Source: Prosopocoilus inquinatus
Taxonomy: Eukaryota; Arthropoda; Insecta; Coleoptera; Lucanidae
Direction: 5' to 3'
Assembly (NCBI GenBank): GCA_036172665.1
Contig: CM069876.1
Coordinates: forward strand, 42,005,001 to 42,069,000
Length of the DNA stretch: 64,000 nt
A program made the translations under genes and the position numbers. A model generated the notes under the pieces. The model was not told where the DNA came from and ran no database searches. It saw nothing but the letters and a program-made list of their open reading frames with translations. Shown one piece after another: positions 12,501 through 24,972 of the stretch; position 1 is the stretch's first letter, and each line of letters starts with the position of its first letter.

Positions 12501-13128
12501 GCACGCCGACGTCCAGCGAAAAATCCTGGAAGAAACAAACGTGATCTTAGGGCCTGACAAGAATGCAGAAATTACCTTTCACGACATCCCCCAAATGAAA
12601 TACCTCGATTGTGTTTTGAAGGAGATATTGAGGCTATACACTCCGGTCCCTTTTTTCGATAGGAAAACCAAAGAAGACATCGTAATAGGTATTATAATTC
12701 TTCCCCTTCCCCAGTTAGATGGGTACGAAGGTAACTTTTGCAGATGGGGTCAAAATTCCTGAAGGCACTGACGTTTCCATTTGTTGCTATAATCTACACA
12801 GAAGCGCCGCGTATTTTCCGGAACCGGAAAAATTCGATCCGGATCGTTTCGCCCCCGAAAACTTCGAGGCCATACCGACATTTGCTTACGTACCATTCAG
12901 CGCTGGAACAAGGAATTGCATAGGTAAAAGTGGAACGGGGAAATTCCCGGTGCAGTTCGGTTTTTCCTTTTTGCAGGGAAGAACTTCGCCATGCTTGAGA
13001 TGAAGTCGGCCATTGCGAAAATTGTCCGGAATTTCGAGCTGTGCCCCGTGGAATACGAGCTGCAGCTTTCCACCGAATTCGTCTTGAAGTCGGAGAGTGG
13101 AATGAGAATTAAATTCAAATGGAGATGA
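9506..13128 (+). CDS. Clan-4 cytochrome P450 (GHDT type), complete
   Basis: Exons 9506-9659, 9724-9924, 11622-11804, 11858-12174, 12448-12688, 12744-12923, 12977-13128; 1428 nt, 475 residues, the shortest of the intact set. The anchor is followed by LPGPG. Helix C has WRLHR, helix I IAGHDTSAST, helix K KEILR, meander FDPDRF and heme loop FSAGTRNCIG. Intron 2 is large (1.7 kb) because of insertions that include a long hairpin at 10695-10843; intron 4 consists almost entirely of a MITE (12193-12426). A diverged copy of the end of its intron 2 and start of exon 3 is found inside the next gene (15018-15090). The exon 4 start after TTAAAG at 11857 is set by phase and by alignment with paralogs. 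Confidence 0.9.
10695..10843. repeat. Near-perfect long hairpin (foldback element)
   Basis: Arms of about 62 bp are almost perfect reverse complements; each carries AATCTCAAACCGGACAG and GAAGGGAACACACTCAACG, around a short loop of about 25 bp. The string AAACCTGTTC occurs both 30 bp before the left arm (about 10659) and right after the right arm (10841), which may mark a direct repeat around the insertion. Lies in intron 2 of the P450 at 9506. Confidence 0.8.
12193..12426. mobile_element. MITE, copy 1 of a three-copy local family
   Basis: Terminal inverted repeats CTTTTGGTTTTCCCC and GGGGGAATATCAAAAG. Fills intron 4 of the P450 at 9506. Related copies are at 41392-41629 (intron of another P450) and 42456-42570. 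Confidence 0.6.
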
Positions 13129-13267
13129 ATACATTTTGTGACCGAATAAAATACAAACAGAAAAATAAGTTAGATAGTTGTTTTCAATGCAAATTAGGGA
13201 GAGCCGTGAATCTTTGATTAATCGCAAACAAAAGCAAACAGGACGATTCTCATACGACCTTATAAGC

Positions 13268-13384
13268 AAAGAGAGGTTTTTTTACGGGATTGCAACGCCA
13301 GAGTTAAATTAATCTATGCGCTGCCGATCGGATCGGCTTCTACTAGTGCGTTGCCGTTGCAATCCCGTAAAAATTCATCTCTCT
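13268..13384. mobile_element. Short MITE between P450 genes
   Basis: Inverted repeats TTTTTACGGGATTGCAACG (left, about 13278) and its reverse complement (right, 13355-13373), with AGAGAG outside both. The middle holds GCCGATCGGATCGGC, itself a palindrome. The rest of the 13129-13773 interval holds nothing recognisable except the next gene's 5' flank. Confidence 0.65.
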
Positions 13385-13773
13385 AATTATAAGAAATGCG
13401 CAATGCATTCCTTCGAGTATTATGCATTATTCATTCATTGTCAAAGTTGTACGTGCAATATATCAACGCAGGAGTTTATTTATTTATTAAATACGAAAAT
13501 TTGTAAGAAGTATTTGCGTTGAACTTGTTTTGTTTATAGTTTAAGAGGAGATAAACAGATGTAGTGAGACGTAAAATGACTTTGCATTAACTTTATCATT
13601 AATTACAGAAATAAAAAAAAATATTTAATATGCATTACATGTGATTATTATTTACATACTCCAGATGAACATGCCTGAATGGCAGTAGTTACTTATACAG
13701 CGGACAACTACAACATCATCTGATGTTAGTCTGCTCGTATACCAAACTTATCTAAGTATTTACAAACAATAAA

Positions 13774-16700
13774 ATGCTGTTTATCGTACTGCTAATTGTA
13801 TTAATTGGGACAGTTTTCTTCCTATTGCGAAAGCAATGGCGAATTTACAAGGAGATTGAAGGAGTATCTGGGCCTACGCCTCTGCCATTCATCGGAAGCA
13901 TTTTGGAATTAGGAACCAGTTCCAAAGGTGATTAATTTTCTCTGACTTTTGAGACCGAGAACCTAACGCGATTTTTTGTTGCAGACATTTTGACTAATTT
14001 GTTAAAGTTGATGGACAAGTACGGGGGCGTTTTTCGTTTGAACATTGGGTTTCAAAATGTGGTTATACTAACAGATCCCAGGTACATAGCTCGGTTATTA
14101 ACGGAAGCCGATGATTGTGAGAAGGGCGACCTGTACAAGTTAGCAGAACAATTGGTTGGGCAAGGTTTAATTACATCTTCAGGTAAAAAGGATGACATGA
14201 CTATACTGTTTTAAAGTGAATCTCAAACTGCGGTCCACTGGATTTTTGCAACTTCTACCTTGCCTAGGGAATAAAGGGTTCAGATTATTTTGTGCCCTGG
14301 TTTTTCAATTCAAAAGTAATCATGTTCGACCGATAGCCTTATCGATGTCTTCGTGGATGTAGAAGAGTTTCCTCTTTCTTTCTACTGCCTCTATGGGATC
14401 AGATGCGAAACACAGATTGTTGAGTTTTTTTTTTATTAAGACTGAGGTGTTCGGTAAAAAAAATGTTTAGCTTCCATTCTACCAAATTTAAGCAGGTCTT
14501 ATGTAGTATGAATTCCCATCCACATTTCTAAGTTTTCTTTCCCAATTTTCAGTATTCCTTTTTGCTCTTCTAGATTCTGTTTTCCTTGCCATATTACCAT
14601 TCTCGCAGTTTGCCTTCAATCATGTTTTACTTCCGTACTTCCTTTCTCACCCTCTTCCTACTGGCCTCGTACTTGCCCTAATTATTTCTTACTCTTAGCG
14701 TCAATAATCTGCACTAAATAACTGGCTCATCAATTGCCCCTCTTTGTATTTATGGAGTGCTTGATAGAAATGTGATTTATTTCGAGTTCAATGCTCATTG
14801 GCAGATGGCAGAATCTTCAATCCTCCAATCTTTACACTATTGTTGCCATATTACCATCACTGCAGTTCTCTCTGCAAGTTTTCTAACAAGCGCTTCTACA
14901 TTTGAATATCTTTATGAATCAAGACAGTACTGATGGTAACTTTGGTTAAAGTTTTCAGCAATATATCCAGTAAAACAATGTTGCAGAACACGTGTTATTA
15001 CCATGGCCTTTGTACACGTGAAGTTTGGACACTGCTGAACCCAACTTTCCACTAAAAAATTATCAAAGAGTAGATCTGGCTTTGAATGTAACATTTTTCA
15101 CTGGGTTTTAAAATTGGATGCTGTGCTCTGTTATTACTGGGTGTTTATTTAGACCGTGTTGAGGAGTTTCTGGTCTTCTTCTGCACTTTCTACCAGTACC
15201 ATCGTTGCTGAAGCAATTCGCATTTAAACATCTTATCAGTGGAAGGGTCTCATGGACAACTCCAAAACATGCAGGAGCTTCTCCTGAAATAAGTTTCCTT
15301 GCCGCACTTCGCTTTTTGGTTATTGCGTTAATTTGAGTTAAGCTAGTTTCCAATTACCTCATCTCTTTCTTTTCATTCGCACTTTCATCTTAATGTGAAA
15401 CTTTTTAATACTTGTTTCGAGATTAAGCTCAGAATCTTGACGTAGTCTCTCCGATTCCTCTTTCCGATTCCTTCTTCTTTGGTTTTATTTTGGTTATTGT
15501 GCAGTCTAGGTTTCTTCAGCTTGTGATCTAAATGCTTGAAGTCTTCTCAAATGAGCAGTGGTATCTCTAGAATGAAAGTTGGGAGATAGTTTTACATCAA
15601 AATCCTTTTTCCTAAGAAGCATCCCCATACAGAAGAACTGATTGCAGACTTAAGCTAATTAAAATGCTTTGGATAAAAGAGAAGCTTGCCTTTCTGATTT
15701 TTTTCATGCATCCCTTGATGGTCTAATATTTTTATTTGGAAATGTTATATAAATTTCAAGGTTGGTGGTTCAGCTTTGTAGAAATCATTAAATCTGCAAG
15801 TATAGGTCTCCTCTTCTTTGTCTCATCTTCGGAAGTCACATAATTTATCCCAGTCAAATCTTATTTATATTAATTAATTCTTTTTTGTCTTCTCTTGCTA
15901 GTGCATTGGTGACTTCTTTAGCTCCAAAATGCTCCAAACAGCCCTCGAGGTGATCTAACAGAATTTCTGGCCCTCCCCTACCCACCAAAATAAGAAATTT
16001 TGTTTCGTTTTATTAATTTCCAAAATTCTTCAGGTGAGAAATGGGCCAGACACAGGAAAATCTTAAACTCGGCCTTCAATAATAAACAACTCGCGACTTA
16101 CGTCGTCGTTTTCAATGACGTAGCACGCAAACTCGTCGACCAATTGAAGCAGCAAGTTCATCGGGATTTCGTGGACGTGACAGAGCCTGTGTTCACCTGC
16201 ACTTTGAACGCTATTTGCAGTAAGCAATTTTTTGAATTAGTAAAATTTGACAAATATGTATTTTTCAGAAAGCGCAATGCAAACTGACCTGTCAGAAAAC
16301 ACGCTATATCATACTCTGTCGACCAAACTGGCAGACTTGTTTATGGTGAGATTTATGTCCCCTTTGAAGAGAATCGACTTTCTGTACCGTTTCACCGACG
16401 ATTACCTAAAAACAAAAGAGTACCTGAAAGGGGTCGATGATTTCATGAAGAACGTGATAACGACACGCCGGCAAAAATTCGAGGCGAAAACCGCCACGGG
16501 GGAAGAACAGTCGACGATTTTGGACGAGATGTTTCGATTAACCGGAGATGACGTACTCACCGACAAGGAAATTTCGGATCACGTTCGAACTTTCATATTT
16601 GCAGTAAGTCACATCCTAAGCATTTTTGATGATGATCTGTCTCTAATTATTAGATATTAAATTTAGGGATCAGATACTGAATCATCCGATCAGATACTGA

Positions 16701-17438
16701 TCTATCCATCTCTAATTATTACTAAATTTAGGGATCAGATACAGTGGGAATCACCCTAAGTTTTGCTTTGTACGAGCTAGCCAAACACCCCAAGGTACAA
16801 AATAAAATACTCGAGGAAGCCCAACAATTTTTAGGCACGGACCCTACGGTTGAGATTAGTTACGAGGCTTTGCACGATTTAAAATATACAGAATGCGTCG
16901 TGAAAGAAATTCTAAGAATCTACACGCCTGCAACTTTCGTCTCGAGAGTGTCGCCAAAAAAAATATGTTTCGGTAAAAATAAAAATTCTGTCGGGTATTA
17001 GCTGTGCTAATCAAACGCTTTTTCCAGACGACTTCACTCTGCCTGCCAAGACGCTGTCTTTGGTTTTTCTGTACGGTCTCCACAAGTCCAAGGAAATTTT
17101 CCCCAATCCGGAAAAGTTCGATCCGGATAGATTTCTTCCCGAAAATTCAAAAGGGCGACCCGCTTGTTCATTTATTCCTTTCGCTTTCGGGTCAAGAACA
17201 TGTTTAGGTGGGTATTATATGGTCGTTGCGTGATGGATGATGGAAGTTAGGAATTGTCATTTAAGGGCAAAAGTTTGCTATGTTGGAGGCTAAGCTGGTT
17301 CTGGCACAGGTCGTTCGAAATTTTGAAATAACCGAGTATCCAGGACATAAACCCGTTTTGCTTATGGCGTGCACTCTGAAATCTGAAAATGGGCTTCCTG
17401 TTGTGTTGAAACTACGAAAAACATCGCCGCCACATTGA
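13774..17438 (+). CDS. Clan-4 cytochrome P450 (GSDT type), complete
   Basis: Exons 13774-13927, 13985-14182, 16034-16219, 16269-16603, 16732-16972, 17028-17207, 17266-17438; 1467 nt, 488 residues. The anchor is followed by SGPTPLPFIG; most relatives have PGP here, so the first proline of the hinge is serine. Helix C WARHR, helix I FAGSDTVGIT, helix K KEILR, meander FDPDRFLPEN, heme loop FAFGSRTCLG. Intron 2 is 1.85 kb and carries a fossil P450 exon (15018-15090). Intron 4 has a duplicated acceptor: AAATTTAG followed by GGATCAGATAC occurs at 16659 and 16724; only the second, with exon start 16732, keeps the frame. First of the GSDT-type genes that fill the rest of the cluster. Confidence 0.92.
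14780..15100 (+). pseudogene. Relic of a P450 intron end and exon 3 inside another P450's intron
   Basis: 15018-15090 aligns with the start of exon 3 of the gene at 9506: GTGAAGTTTGGACAC then AACCCAACTTTCCAC, against GTGATGTTTGGAGAC and AACCCAGCTTTCCAC there, with a deletion of about 11 bp between. The preceding 240 bp aligns with the end of that gene's intron 2 (shared landmarks TTCAATGCYCATTGG and CCAGTAAAA). The acceptor is destroyed (ACACG instead of GTAGG). It is a fossil of a GHDT-type gene. Confidence 0.7.
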
Positions 17439-18462
17439 CAAGAATAATAACCAATTTTTTCCGTACTTACTTGCCCCCCAGATTGTGAGGTACATGTATT
17501 GTTAATTTACTTTAACATCAAAAATTAAATATTTTGGTTAAGGGTAGTCATGAATTTTAAAATTATTGTCGGAGCATTGGTTTTACTTGCTGTTAATAGA
17601 CTGTCGTTTTGTCATGTTCACAAAAATTATCTTTTTCTTTTCATTTTTGAATTGTATTTTATAAACGGCATGACAGTGACACAACACATAACGACGCGGA
17701 CTTATTTAATTGCCATTAGTTTATGCAATTTTTTTTATACCAGGTAAACAACAAACCGGTTTAAAATCGAAGTTTGTATAGTCCTTATCAAAACTATGTA
17801 CTTAATTTAGCTCTGGTTGACGTGTTGTTAAATTTATTAATCTAAACAAAATAAATACAGCATTATGCTGACACAAATAATAAATTGATAAGCTATCTAA
17901 AGAGAATAATTAAAGAGATTTCTGAATGCAACACGATAACGAAATGCATGCGTATAAATAACCTCAAACTTTGCCCTTTGACCACTTCCAAATAGCATTA
18001 TACAGAGCGAACTAAAAAGATTGGTTGAAAGTTACACACATACTTTTTAATTCATTCTTAATTTTACTCAGCACTTTTCATTTGCATAAACTGCAACTCT
18101 TTTCAAAATTTCTATTGCTTCGTCTCAGATCGATCTTCCCTCATTGGTTTTGGTCCTTTACTCTTTCTTTTTCATCCCCTGTGGCTTTTTCCGATTTCTG
18201 GGATTATTTTGCCGCCTTCTATAGAGGTATTCAGTCTTCACTTTTAACACACACCTCTTCTCATCCACTGGATAAATTGACACTAATAAAATTTATATTC
18301 TTGCTTCAGATGAAGAAAAAAATAAACAGTTTTTTTTCTTGTTTTTAAGATTTTGAACTAAACTTAATCCCTGTTTAAATATTAACATATACTTTCCGGG
18401 CTCAACAAAGCTTATTTTGTTTGCAATTCGCAAATACAACGTATTTCTCTTCAGAGACGGCC
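17439..18462. other. AT-rich intergenic DNA
   Basis: Contains the 3' flank of the P450 ending at 17438. No gene, promoter or repeat with clear structure is seen; the small open frames have no recognisable domain. Confidence 0.4.
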
Positions 18463-18466
18463 TTAA

Positions 18467-19006
18467 GGTTGTCGCTCACTTGACCGGCATGACACGACCC
18501 GTTCCAGCCAGTTAAAATACGGACTGAATTAAATACATATATATAAATGAACGGATGACTGTTCACACAGCGCGAACGGCGCCGGACAGTCTCCGATTTT
18601 GCCCGGAAAACAAAGGAAGTTTCTGTGCCAGGCCGGCAAAGTGGGCGGAAGCGCCGACCGGTGTTATAACGTGTCCGCTCGTGTCGAGGACGCCTCCCTA
18701 CTTTGCTTTGCTTTCTTTGGCTTTCGCCCTTTTTTTATTAATAGGATGGACTCACATTTGCCTCTTCCCCTACAGATTTTCTTCTTCGTCTAATAAAACA
18801 GCCGTTACAATAATGTCTTCATCATCGGAGCTACTGTTGACATACATGTCGAACTTGTCACTACTTGTTGTATGCTAAATTTTATATTCGTACACACCAT
18901 CTTCTGCCACGCAATCTACCGTAACAGTGGGCGACGCTACAATACGTCGCCTGCATGGGACGGACGTCAGCGCGTTGTTCCGTGCCAGTCAAGTGAGCGA
19001 CAACCT
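18467..19006. mobile_element. TTAA-flanked DNA transposon derivative (piggyBac-like?)
   Basis: The inverted ends GGTTGTCGCTCACTTGACCG (left) and its reverse complement with one mismatch (right) are directly flanked by TTAA at 18463-18466 and 19007-19010, the target duplication used by piggyBac elements. The 540-bp body is richer in G+C than the surroundings and has no complete transposase. Superfamily assignment rests on the TTAA alone. Confidence 0.6.
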
Positions 19007-19329
19007 TTAATCGTTTCGAGGCCCCAGGCGAGACCGGGCGGCCTCCCCGCTTGCGATGAATAAAATGTAGATATTCTTTGTATTATAATAATAAAGAGCA
19101 GAAAAATGCTAAATAAATTAAAAAAATAATAAAGTAGGTAACCTAATGTTTGTAACACATCAGTAACAGATACAATTTCTAAAATAATTTCACTGGTTGA
19201 TCTGGATTTTCGAAATATTAGGATTATGGAACAGTAGACAAAATATCCGTTTTCCTAATTATCAGGGCCGGAGCAAGGTAAGAAAGGCACGAGGGCACCG
19301 ATTAAAAACGAATAAAGCGCAGCTCGTAT

Positions 19330-20330
19330 AATTCCAAGGTTAACCAAATTCGATCCGCAACTGAATTTTTTTTTTTTCTAATATTCAATGTTCACCCAAT
19401 TCAACTGAATCCAACCTAACTCCACTCGATCCAAGTAAAGATTAAATTGCATTTTAATTTTTTTGCTTCGATTGAATAGTTATGTTGAGTTGGGTTGACC
19501 CTGGGAGTTGGGCTTCTTTTACACAATTTTTTTACTTTTAATTTTAATAAATGTTAAATATTAAAGAAATAAAATTAAAAGAATGTGAAAATGAAGCTAA
19601 AAAAAAATCCCAAGATCAACCCAACTTAGCTGAACTCAACCTAACTGTTTATCAATTGAAGTAAAAAAATTTAAATGCCAAAAATTAAAAGCAAACAATT
19701 TAAAAATACGATTAAAGCGATAAGTTCGACCAATGTCAAGGTCAACCAAACTCCGCCAAAAAGCCAACAACTGAACTCCGTATAAATAAAATAAAATAAA
19801 ATAAAAACGAAAATCAAATGGAAAAGTTTTCGATGTCAAACCAACCTAACTCCATTCAATCCAAGAAAAAAATTTAAAACCAATTAAAATGAACCTCAAA
19901 AAATCTCAAGGTCAACTGAACCCGTTCAGTTTATTATATCATATTGCACTCCCTTCTACACAAATAAAAAGATATTAAAAAAATCTTTAAAAAATAAAAG
20001 AAAATTATATTTCGATTAAAGTTAAGTTAAACAAGTCTCAATGTCAATCCAAACCAACTGAGATCAACCAAACTTCTTTTAACACAAGTAAAAGATTTAA
20101 AATTACCTGAAAAACTAAAAGTAAAGGTTTAAAAAATATTAAAAATCAATTAAGAATGAAGTTCAACGTCTTATGGTCAATCCAACCCAACTTATCTCAA
20201 CCCAATTCCATTTAATACAAATAAAAATTACAAATTGTCAAAAAAATTAAAAGTATAAAAGTTGTTAAAAATTAGAAAACTCAACGTCAACATAACCTAA
20301 CCTATAAGTTCTATTCAACTCAAACAAAGG
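19330..20330. repeat. Degenerate satellite, unit about 77-130 bp
   Basis: A motif of the form TCAAGGTCAACCMAACT followed by an A-rich tract recurs at about 19605, 19732, 19828, 19905, 20032, 20162 and 20279; an inverted occurrence is near 19490. No coding potential. Confidence 0.6.
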
Positions 20331-20810
20331 TAGCCCATTTGGTGAGATAAATCGCCTCGGTTGGCAACACTGTCTGACTCTAAAATCACATACCAAATTT
20401 TCCTGATGGTTATTTTTTGAGTTGCGAGTCAATTTCGGTAGCAATCATATAAACTAGTTCAAAGTTAAGCGAAAATTTGTCAAAATTAACTTTTTAACAG
20501 AAGTTTTGGAAAAATAACGGATATATTCAATGAATATATTCAAGTTTAAAATAAAATCTAGTATGGAATTATTTAATTACTTTTTTTACAACCAATTTCA
20601 CACTTTATAAGAAGCAACTAAATGTTGCACAGTATTTTTTTTTGAGACAACTGTATAAATTCACGTGAATTTGTTTCATTTTTTTCTTGGAAGATGGGCG
20701 CCTATTATTGTTTACAACCGAACTTAAATTCTAAGGAAAGGCGCAATGTTATTGTGGATTAAAAGATCTGGTCCTCATATAACAGATGTTATTCTTGAAA
20801 TAAGAGCAGG

Positions 20811-20882
20811 ACTGAAATATTGTTTCTCTTAAAGTATGGTTTATTAACTAACTAACTACTTTAAGAGAAACAACATTTCAGA
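20811..20882. repeat. Inverted repeat, arms about 25 bp
   Basis: CTGAAATATTGTTTCTCTTA near 20811 pairs with TAAGAGAAACAACATTTCAG near 20862, around a loop rich in TAAC repeats. Could be a small MITE or a stem-loop in a relic. Confidence 0.6.
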
Positions 20883-21697
20883 CATGCGTTTATTTAGGAA
20901 ATTTCTTTTCTTTCTTTTTTTCTTTTTGACTGAATAAGTATCTAATGTGTTCATTTTATAAAGATGTTCAAAATATTTCCACATTTATATGATCGTAGAT
21001 TTTATACAGATTTTCGATAATCTGAATTCTGACTGAATTGTCATGGGTTAAAAAATTGAAAAATTCACAGGTTGCAGATGGCGGGGGGCCCCTGAGAACG
21101 AGAGAACCCGGGCGATTGCCCTGTTCGCCCGCCTTTAAAGCCGCCACTGTTTCTTTTATTTTGTAGAAGCAAACTATTAAAAAAAAAGCATTTGAACAGG
21201 ATCAGGTGTTGCAATTAAATTTTATAGATACCTACCTACATGTAATTACGGACTTTTCAACGTAATTGCAGCACGTATAAACGCGAAATCACCATATATA
21301 ATCACTTCAAGCAATAAAATAATATTTTTTGAGGAAAAATGCTTTTTTAAAACTACACATAAACAGACGGAATAAATAAATTAATTCATTTTAAACGAAA
21401 CGAGCAAGTCAAACGTAAGTACAATTCAGACCCCCAACTTGTTATTATTTTTCTTAAAATTTAGATTATCAATTAATTTAAATAACTTATTGGTAATTTA
21501 ACATGTTTTGTAATTTATTGGTTCAAAATTATTAAATAATCGACCTTAAGGAACTTGTGACCTTACGATAAGTAATGTGACTGAATACCAGCCTCGAGGG
21601 ATTCCATTAAATCTATGTACTTCTACGTTTGCTTCGTTATCGAATTGCCTCCTAATCGTTCTAGTATTGCTTCGATCACCAGGCGTTACAAAAGAAA

Positions 21698-23576
21698 ATG
21701 TTGCTAGCTTTGATTCTCTTCATTCTAACGGTGCTCTTGGTATTATACATTGAGAAACGCTCAAAAAATGATAAAGGCGTAAGCAAGATACCTGGGCCAC
21801 CTGCGTTACCATTTATTGGAAATGTATTGGATCTTGGCACCAATAACGTCGGTAAGGTCATCATCCAAACAATATTTAGAATTCCAAACTCAACTCTGAT
21901 TTGAAAAAGATTTATTCAAAAACTTCAACAAACTAACGGAGAAATACGGTCCTATAATTAAGTTGTGGCTCGGCCCAAATTTATCCATTTTATTGTCAGA
22001 ACCGAAATACGTGGAGCAAATTTTAGCCGAATATGACACGCAGAGGTCCGATCTGCATAGGTTGATCAAAGGGATTTTTGGAAACGGCATAGGAAGCAGC
22101 ACAGGTATTTATTTAAAGACGAGAAGGAGGAACCAAGTTAAATTCGAATTTTAGGGCAAAGATGGAAGAGGCAGAGGAGAATGTTGGCGCCTTTGTTTAA
22201 CAACAATGCGGTCGCCCAGTACGTTCGAATTTTCGACAAGAACGCAGAAGCTTTAGTGGCACAACTGGGGGCTTTACCAGAGTTGGAATCTGTCGATGTT
22301 ACTAACTACTTATGGGAATGTTCGTTTAATTCAATATGCAGTAGGTATTCAAAGTATATCATTAAGTTAGATTAAGCACTCAAAGGTTTGGTTCAATTTA
22401 ATTTGATTTGGGGGGCTCTATTTCTCCAAAGGGCCAAACGCTTCTTGTTTCAAAAACTACTAAGATAACTGTAATAAAATCTTGCTTGTAGATTCCATGA
22501 TGCATCTGGACTTGATTGAAAAACAAAAATACATCGGCGCGATGCAATGGCTTGTAAGAAATGCGGTGGAACGAAACTTTTCGCTGATCAAGAGATTCGA
22601 TGGCATCTACAGATTTACGAGCGACTACAAGAGGGAGCAGCAGAACGTGCAAATTCTGAACGACCTGACCAAAACAGCAATTGAAAAGCATAGGGGAAGC
22701 CTGGGGGAAAACCCGCAAGGCAAAAATCTTAAATTTGTGGATTATTTGTTAAAGTTATCAAAAGACTATTCTCTGACCGACGAAGACATACGTGATCAAA
22801 TTAAGACGTTTATTTTTGCAGTAAACCCCCCTAACATAAAATTGGCAAAAGCTTCTTTGAGAAAACCGAGAAAATTTTCAGGGAATGGATACCGTTGCGA
22901 GCACAATGCAGTTTTCCGTGTTCGAATTGGCAAAGCACCCCGAAATCCAGGCCAAAATCTTGGAGGAAACCAATTCCATTCTGGGGGAAGATAATCATGC
23001 TAAAATTACTTACGATGATTTAGAAAGCTTCGTTTATACCGAGTGCGTTTGCAAGGAAATATTGAGATGCTACAGCCCTATCCACGTGCTCGAAAGAAAA
23101 TTGAAGAACCCCATTGTTTTAGGCAAGACTTTCCAAGTAGGTACGCGTATGGTGGTAAAATAGTGTCTGACTATAGGGGATCATACTATACCTCCTGGTA
23201 CAACCGTCATAATATTTCCGAACGCCATGCACTGCTCTGAAAAATATTTTTCGGAACCCAAGCGTTTCGACCCGGAAAGATTTCTTCCCGAAAACAAAGA
23301 TAAAATACTTCCTCAATCATACATACCGTTCGGGGACGGACCCAGAATTTGTTTAGGTGGGTACGACAGATAATGAATTATTTTTGCGAAAACTCTTGCA
23401 TGTACTTTGCAGGGCAGAAGTATGGCCTAACGGAAGTGAAGCTCATGCTGGTGAAGATTATACGGAATTTTGAATTGATTTCAGTTGAACCAAAGCACGA
23501 GCTCCTGTTGGCCATGACTGGGACTTTGAAGTCAGCCAATGGTTTTCCGATTAAATTGAAAAGGAGGCAGATCTAA
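21698..23576 (+). CDS. Clan-4 cytochrome P450 (GMDT type), complete
   Basis: Exons 21698-21851, 21910-22104, 22155-22340, 22492-22820, 22882-23122, 23177-23356, 23413-23576; 1449 nt, 482 residues. Anchor then IPGPPALPFIG; helix C WKRQR; helix I FAGMDTVAST; helix K KEILR; meander FDPERFLPEN; heme loop FGDGPRICLG. Its only close relative here is the gene at 42933, sharing GMDT, ICLG and a Met/Leu-rich exon 4. Intron 5 has no GT at the expected donor: the homologous site is G/GCAAG (23123-23124), so it is either a GC-AG intron or a GT at 23141 is used, adding six residues in frame. Well separated from its neighbours (4.3 kb and 1.4 kb). Confidence 0.9.
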
Positions 23577-24972
23577 CTATCTTCAAATACAAAAGTTCTT
23601 TACGAAAAGAGTTTTACTTAATAAAAGACAAACCCAATTAATAGTTTTAACAAACTGATTTGGAATTTTATTTCTTTCTACTTTGTAGTTTGTTGGAAGT
23701 AGTAAATTACACTGGTTCACAAATATTATTTCTTTTTATACATCGAACCAAACGTGTATATTTTTATCAAGTTACGTTCTGCTAATTTAAAACAGTAGTT
23801 GAAAATTTTCCATCACGTCACATTTTGTTACTACGAATAACAGTTCATTTGCATATCCACTTGTAGTTTATAGTTCAGTATCAGAGTTTTTACGTAACAA
23901 AAAGTAACTTAAATTGTTATAAAATTTCTAATAGATCGTGTAAATTAAGTTAAGTCGTCACTTCTGTTACGTTCAGTTTATTTTGTGGACAGTTAATACA
24001 GGGTTTCCCTAAATGATTCATTGGACATAGGAGGTGTTGGATTGTGCCGCCTTTTTCCTACTGTGAAATTACTACATTTTTGACTGCTATTTGCTAACTT
24101 GTTTAGAAGAAATGAGAAACAGTTTTAGTAGACCCCTGAAACATAATTTTGCCACCATTATACAAGTTGGGTCTAATTAAGCCTTTCGTAAAAACCATGA
24201 ATAAAAACAATGCTGTTTTTAAACATTTGTACACCCTATTTCCAAATATTTCTGATGCAAGACTAAAAGAGGGAGTTTGAGCAAGATGAGTGCTGGAACA
24301 GGGAGAGTGTTTTCACCCAAGACTTGAAGATTTCCGAAGACCTTTATAAGCGTTTTTGGTATGAAATGTTAGGAGACTATTGTTGGTCTGTTTTAAGGGA
24401 AACTGATCCAGGAAATTGTAAAGAATAAAGTAATATCAGCCGTTTTTAATATTTGATTTGTTTATAAATCCAAGTTTTATGAATTTCTATTTAAATAAAT
24501 ATTGTCATAATGAAACGTGATGAGTTTTCTTTTTTTAATAGTTTTCCTGAACTCAGCACCCCCAAAACTATACGTATTCACATTTTACACCGAAGGTGTA
24601 AAATAGTGTTATTTATAGCGATAATTGTCTCACAAAATTATGATTATGAAAAAAATGTGCTGCTAAGTCCAACAGCAATTTTTGGGAAGCCAACAAACAT
24701 CTGCTTGAACAAGTTTAAAATTAATAGCCTCGTCTCTTATTTTCATCAGTTCAAGTTAAAAAAAGAAGTATGCAAAAATGACCATCTCAAATTCAATCAG
24801 GTTTAATTCAGAGTTGTTTGCTTATCTCATGACCTTGAAGTGACTTTGCAGAATTTCCGCATAAAACACAGTGATACAGTTCTTCTCGACTGTACTTAGC
24901 TGTGCCTTCTCTGCAAAGCACGCATTTGTTTATGTTTTATCTAATTTTCAATAATTAATAGAACAGGGCAAA
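23577..24972. other. Intergenic DNA with upstream module copy 1
   Basis: About 24000-24430 carries a TACAGGGTTTCCC-type string often seen at ends of insect repeats, but no second end was found. 24670-24880 is the first and most diverged copy of the upstream module described at 27030. No gene is seen. Confidence 0.45.

Larger units (their letters stand above)
19263..21149. mobile_element. Possible hAT-like element enclosing a satellite
   Basis: The left end CAGGGCCGGAGCAAGG and the right end read in reverse, CAGTGGCGGCTTTAAAGG, are similar imperfect termini of a type common in hAT elements. No matching target duplication was found, so the two ends may belong to different insertions. Confidence 0.35.

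Noticed and set aside
15108..15353. An 81-residue frame on the - strand in a P450 intron
   Set aside because: No domain or homology that I can recognise; no splice or promoter context.
18555..18878. A 107-residue open frame
   Set aside because: It lies inside the TTAA-flanked element, has no recognisable domain and is probably non-coding or a transposon remnant.
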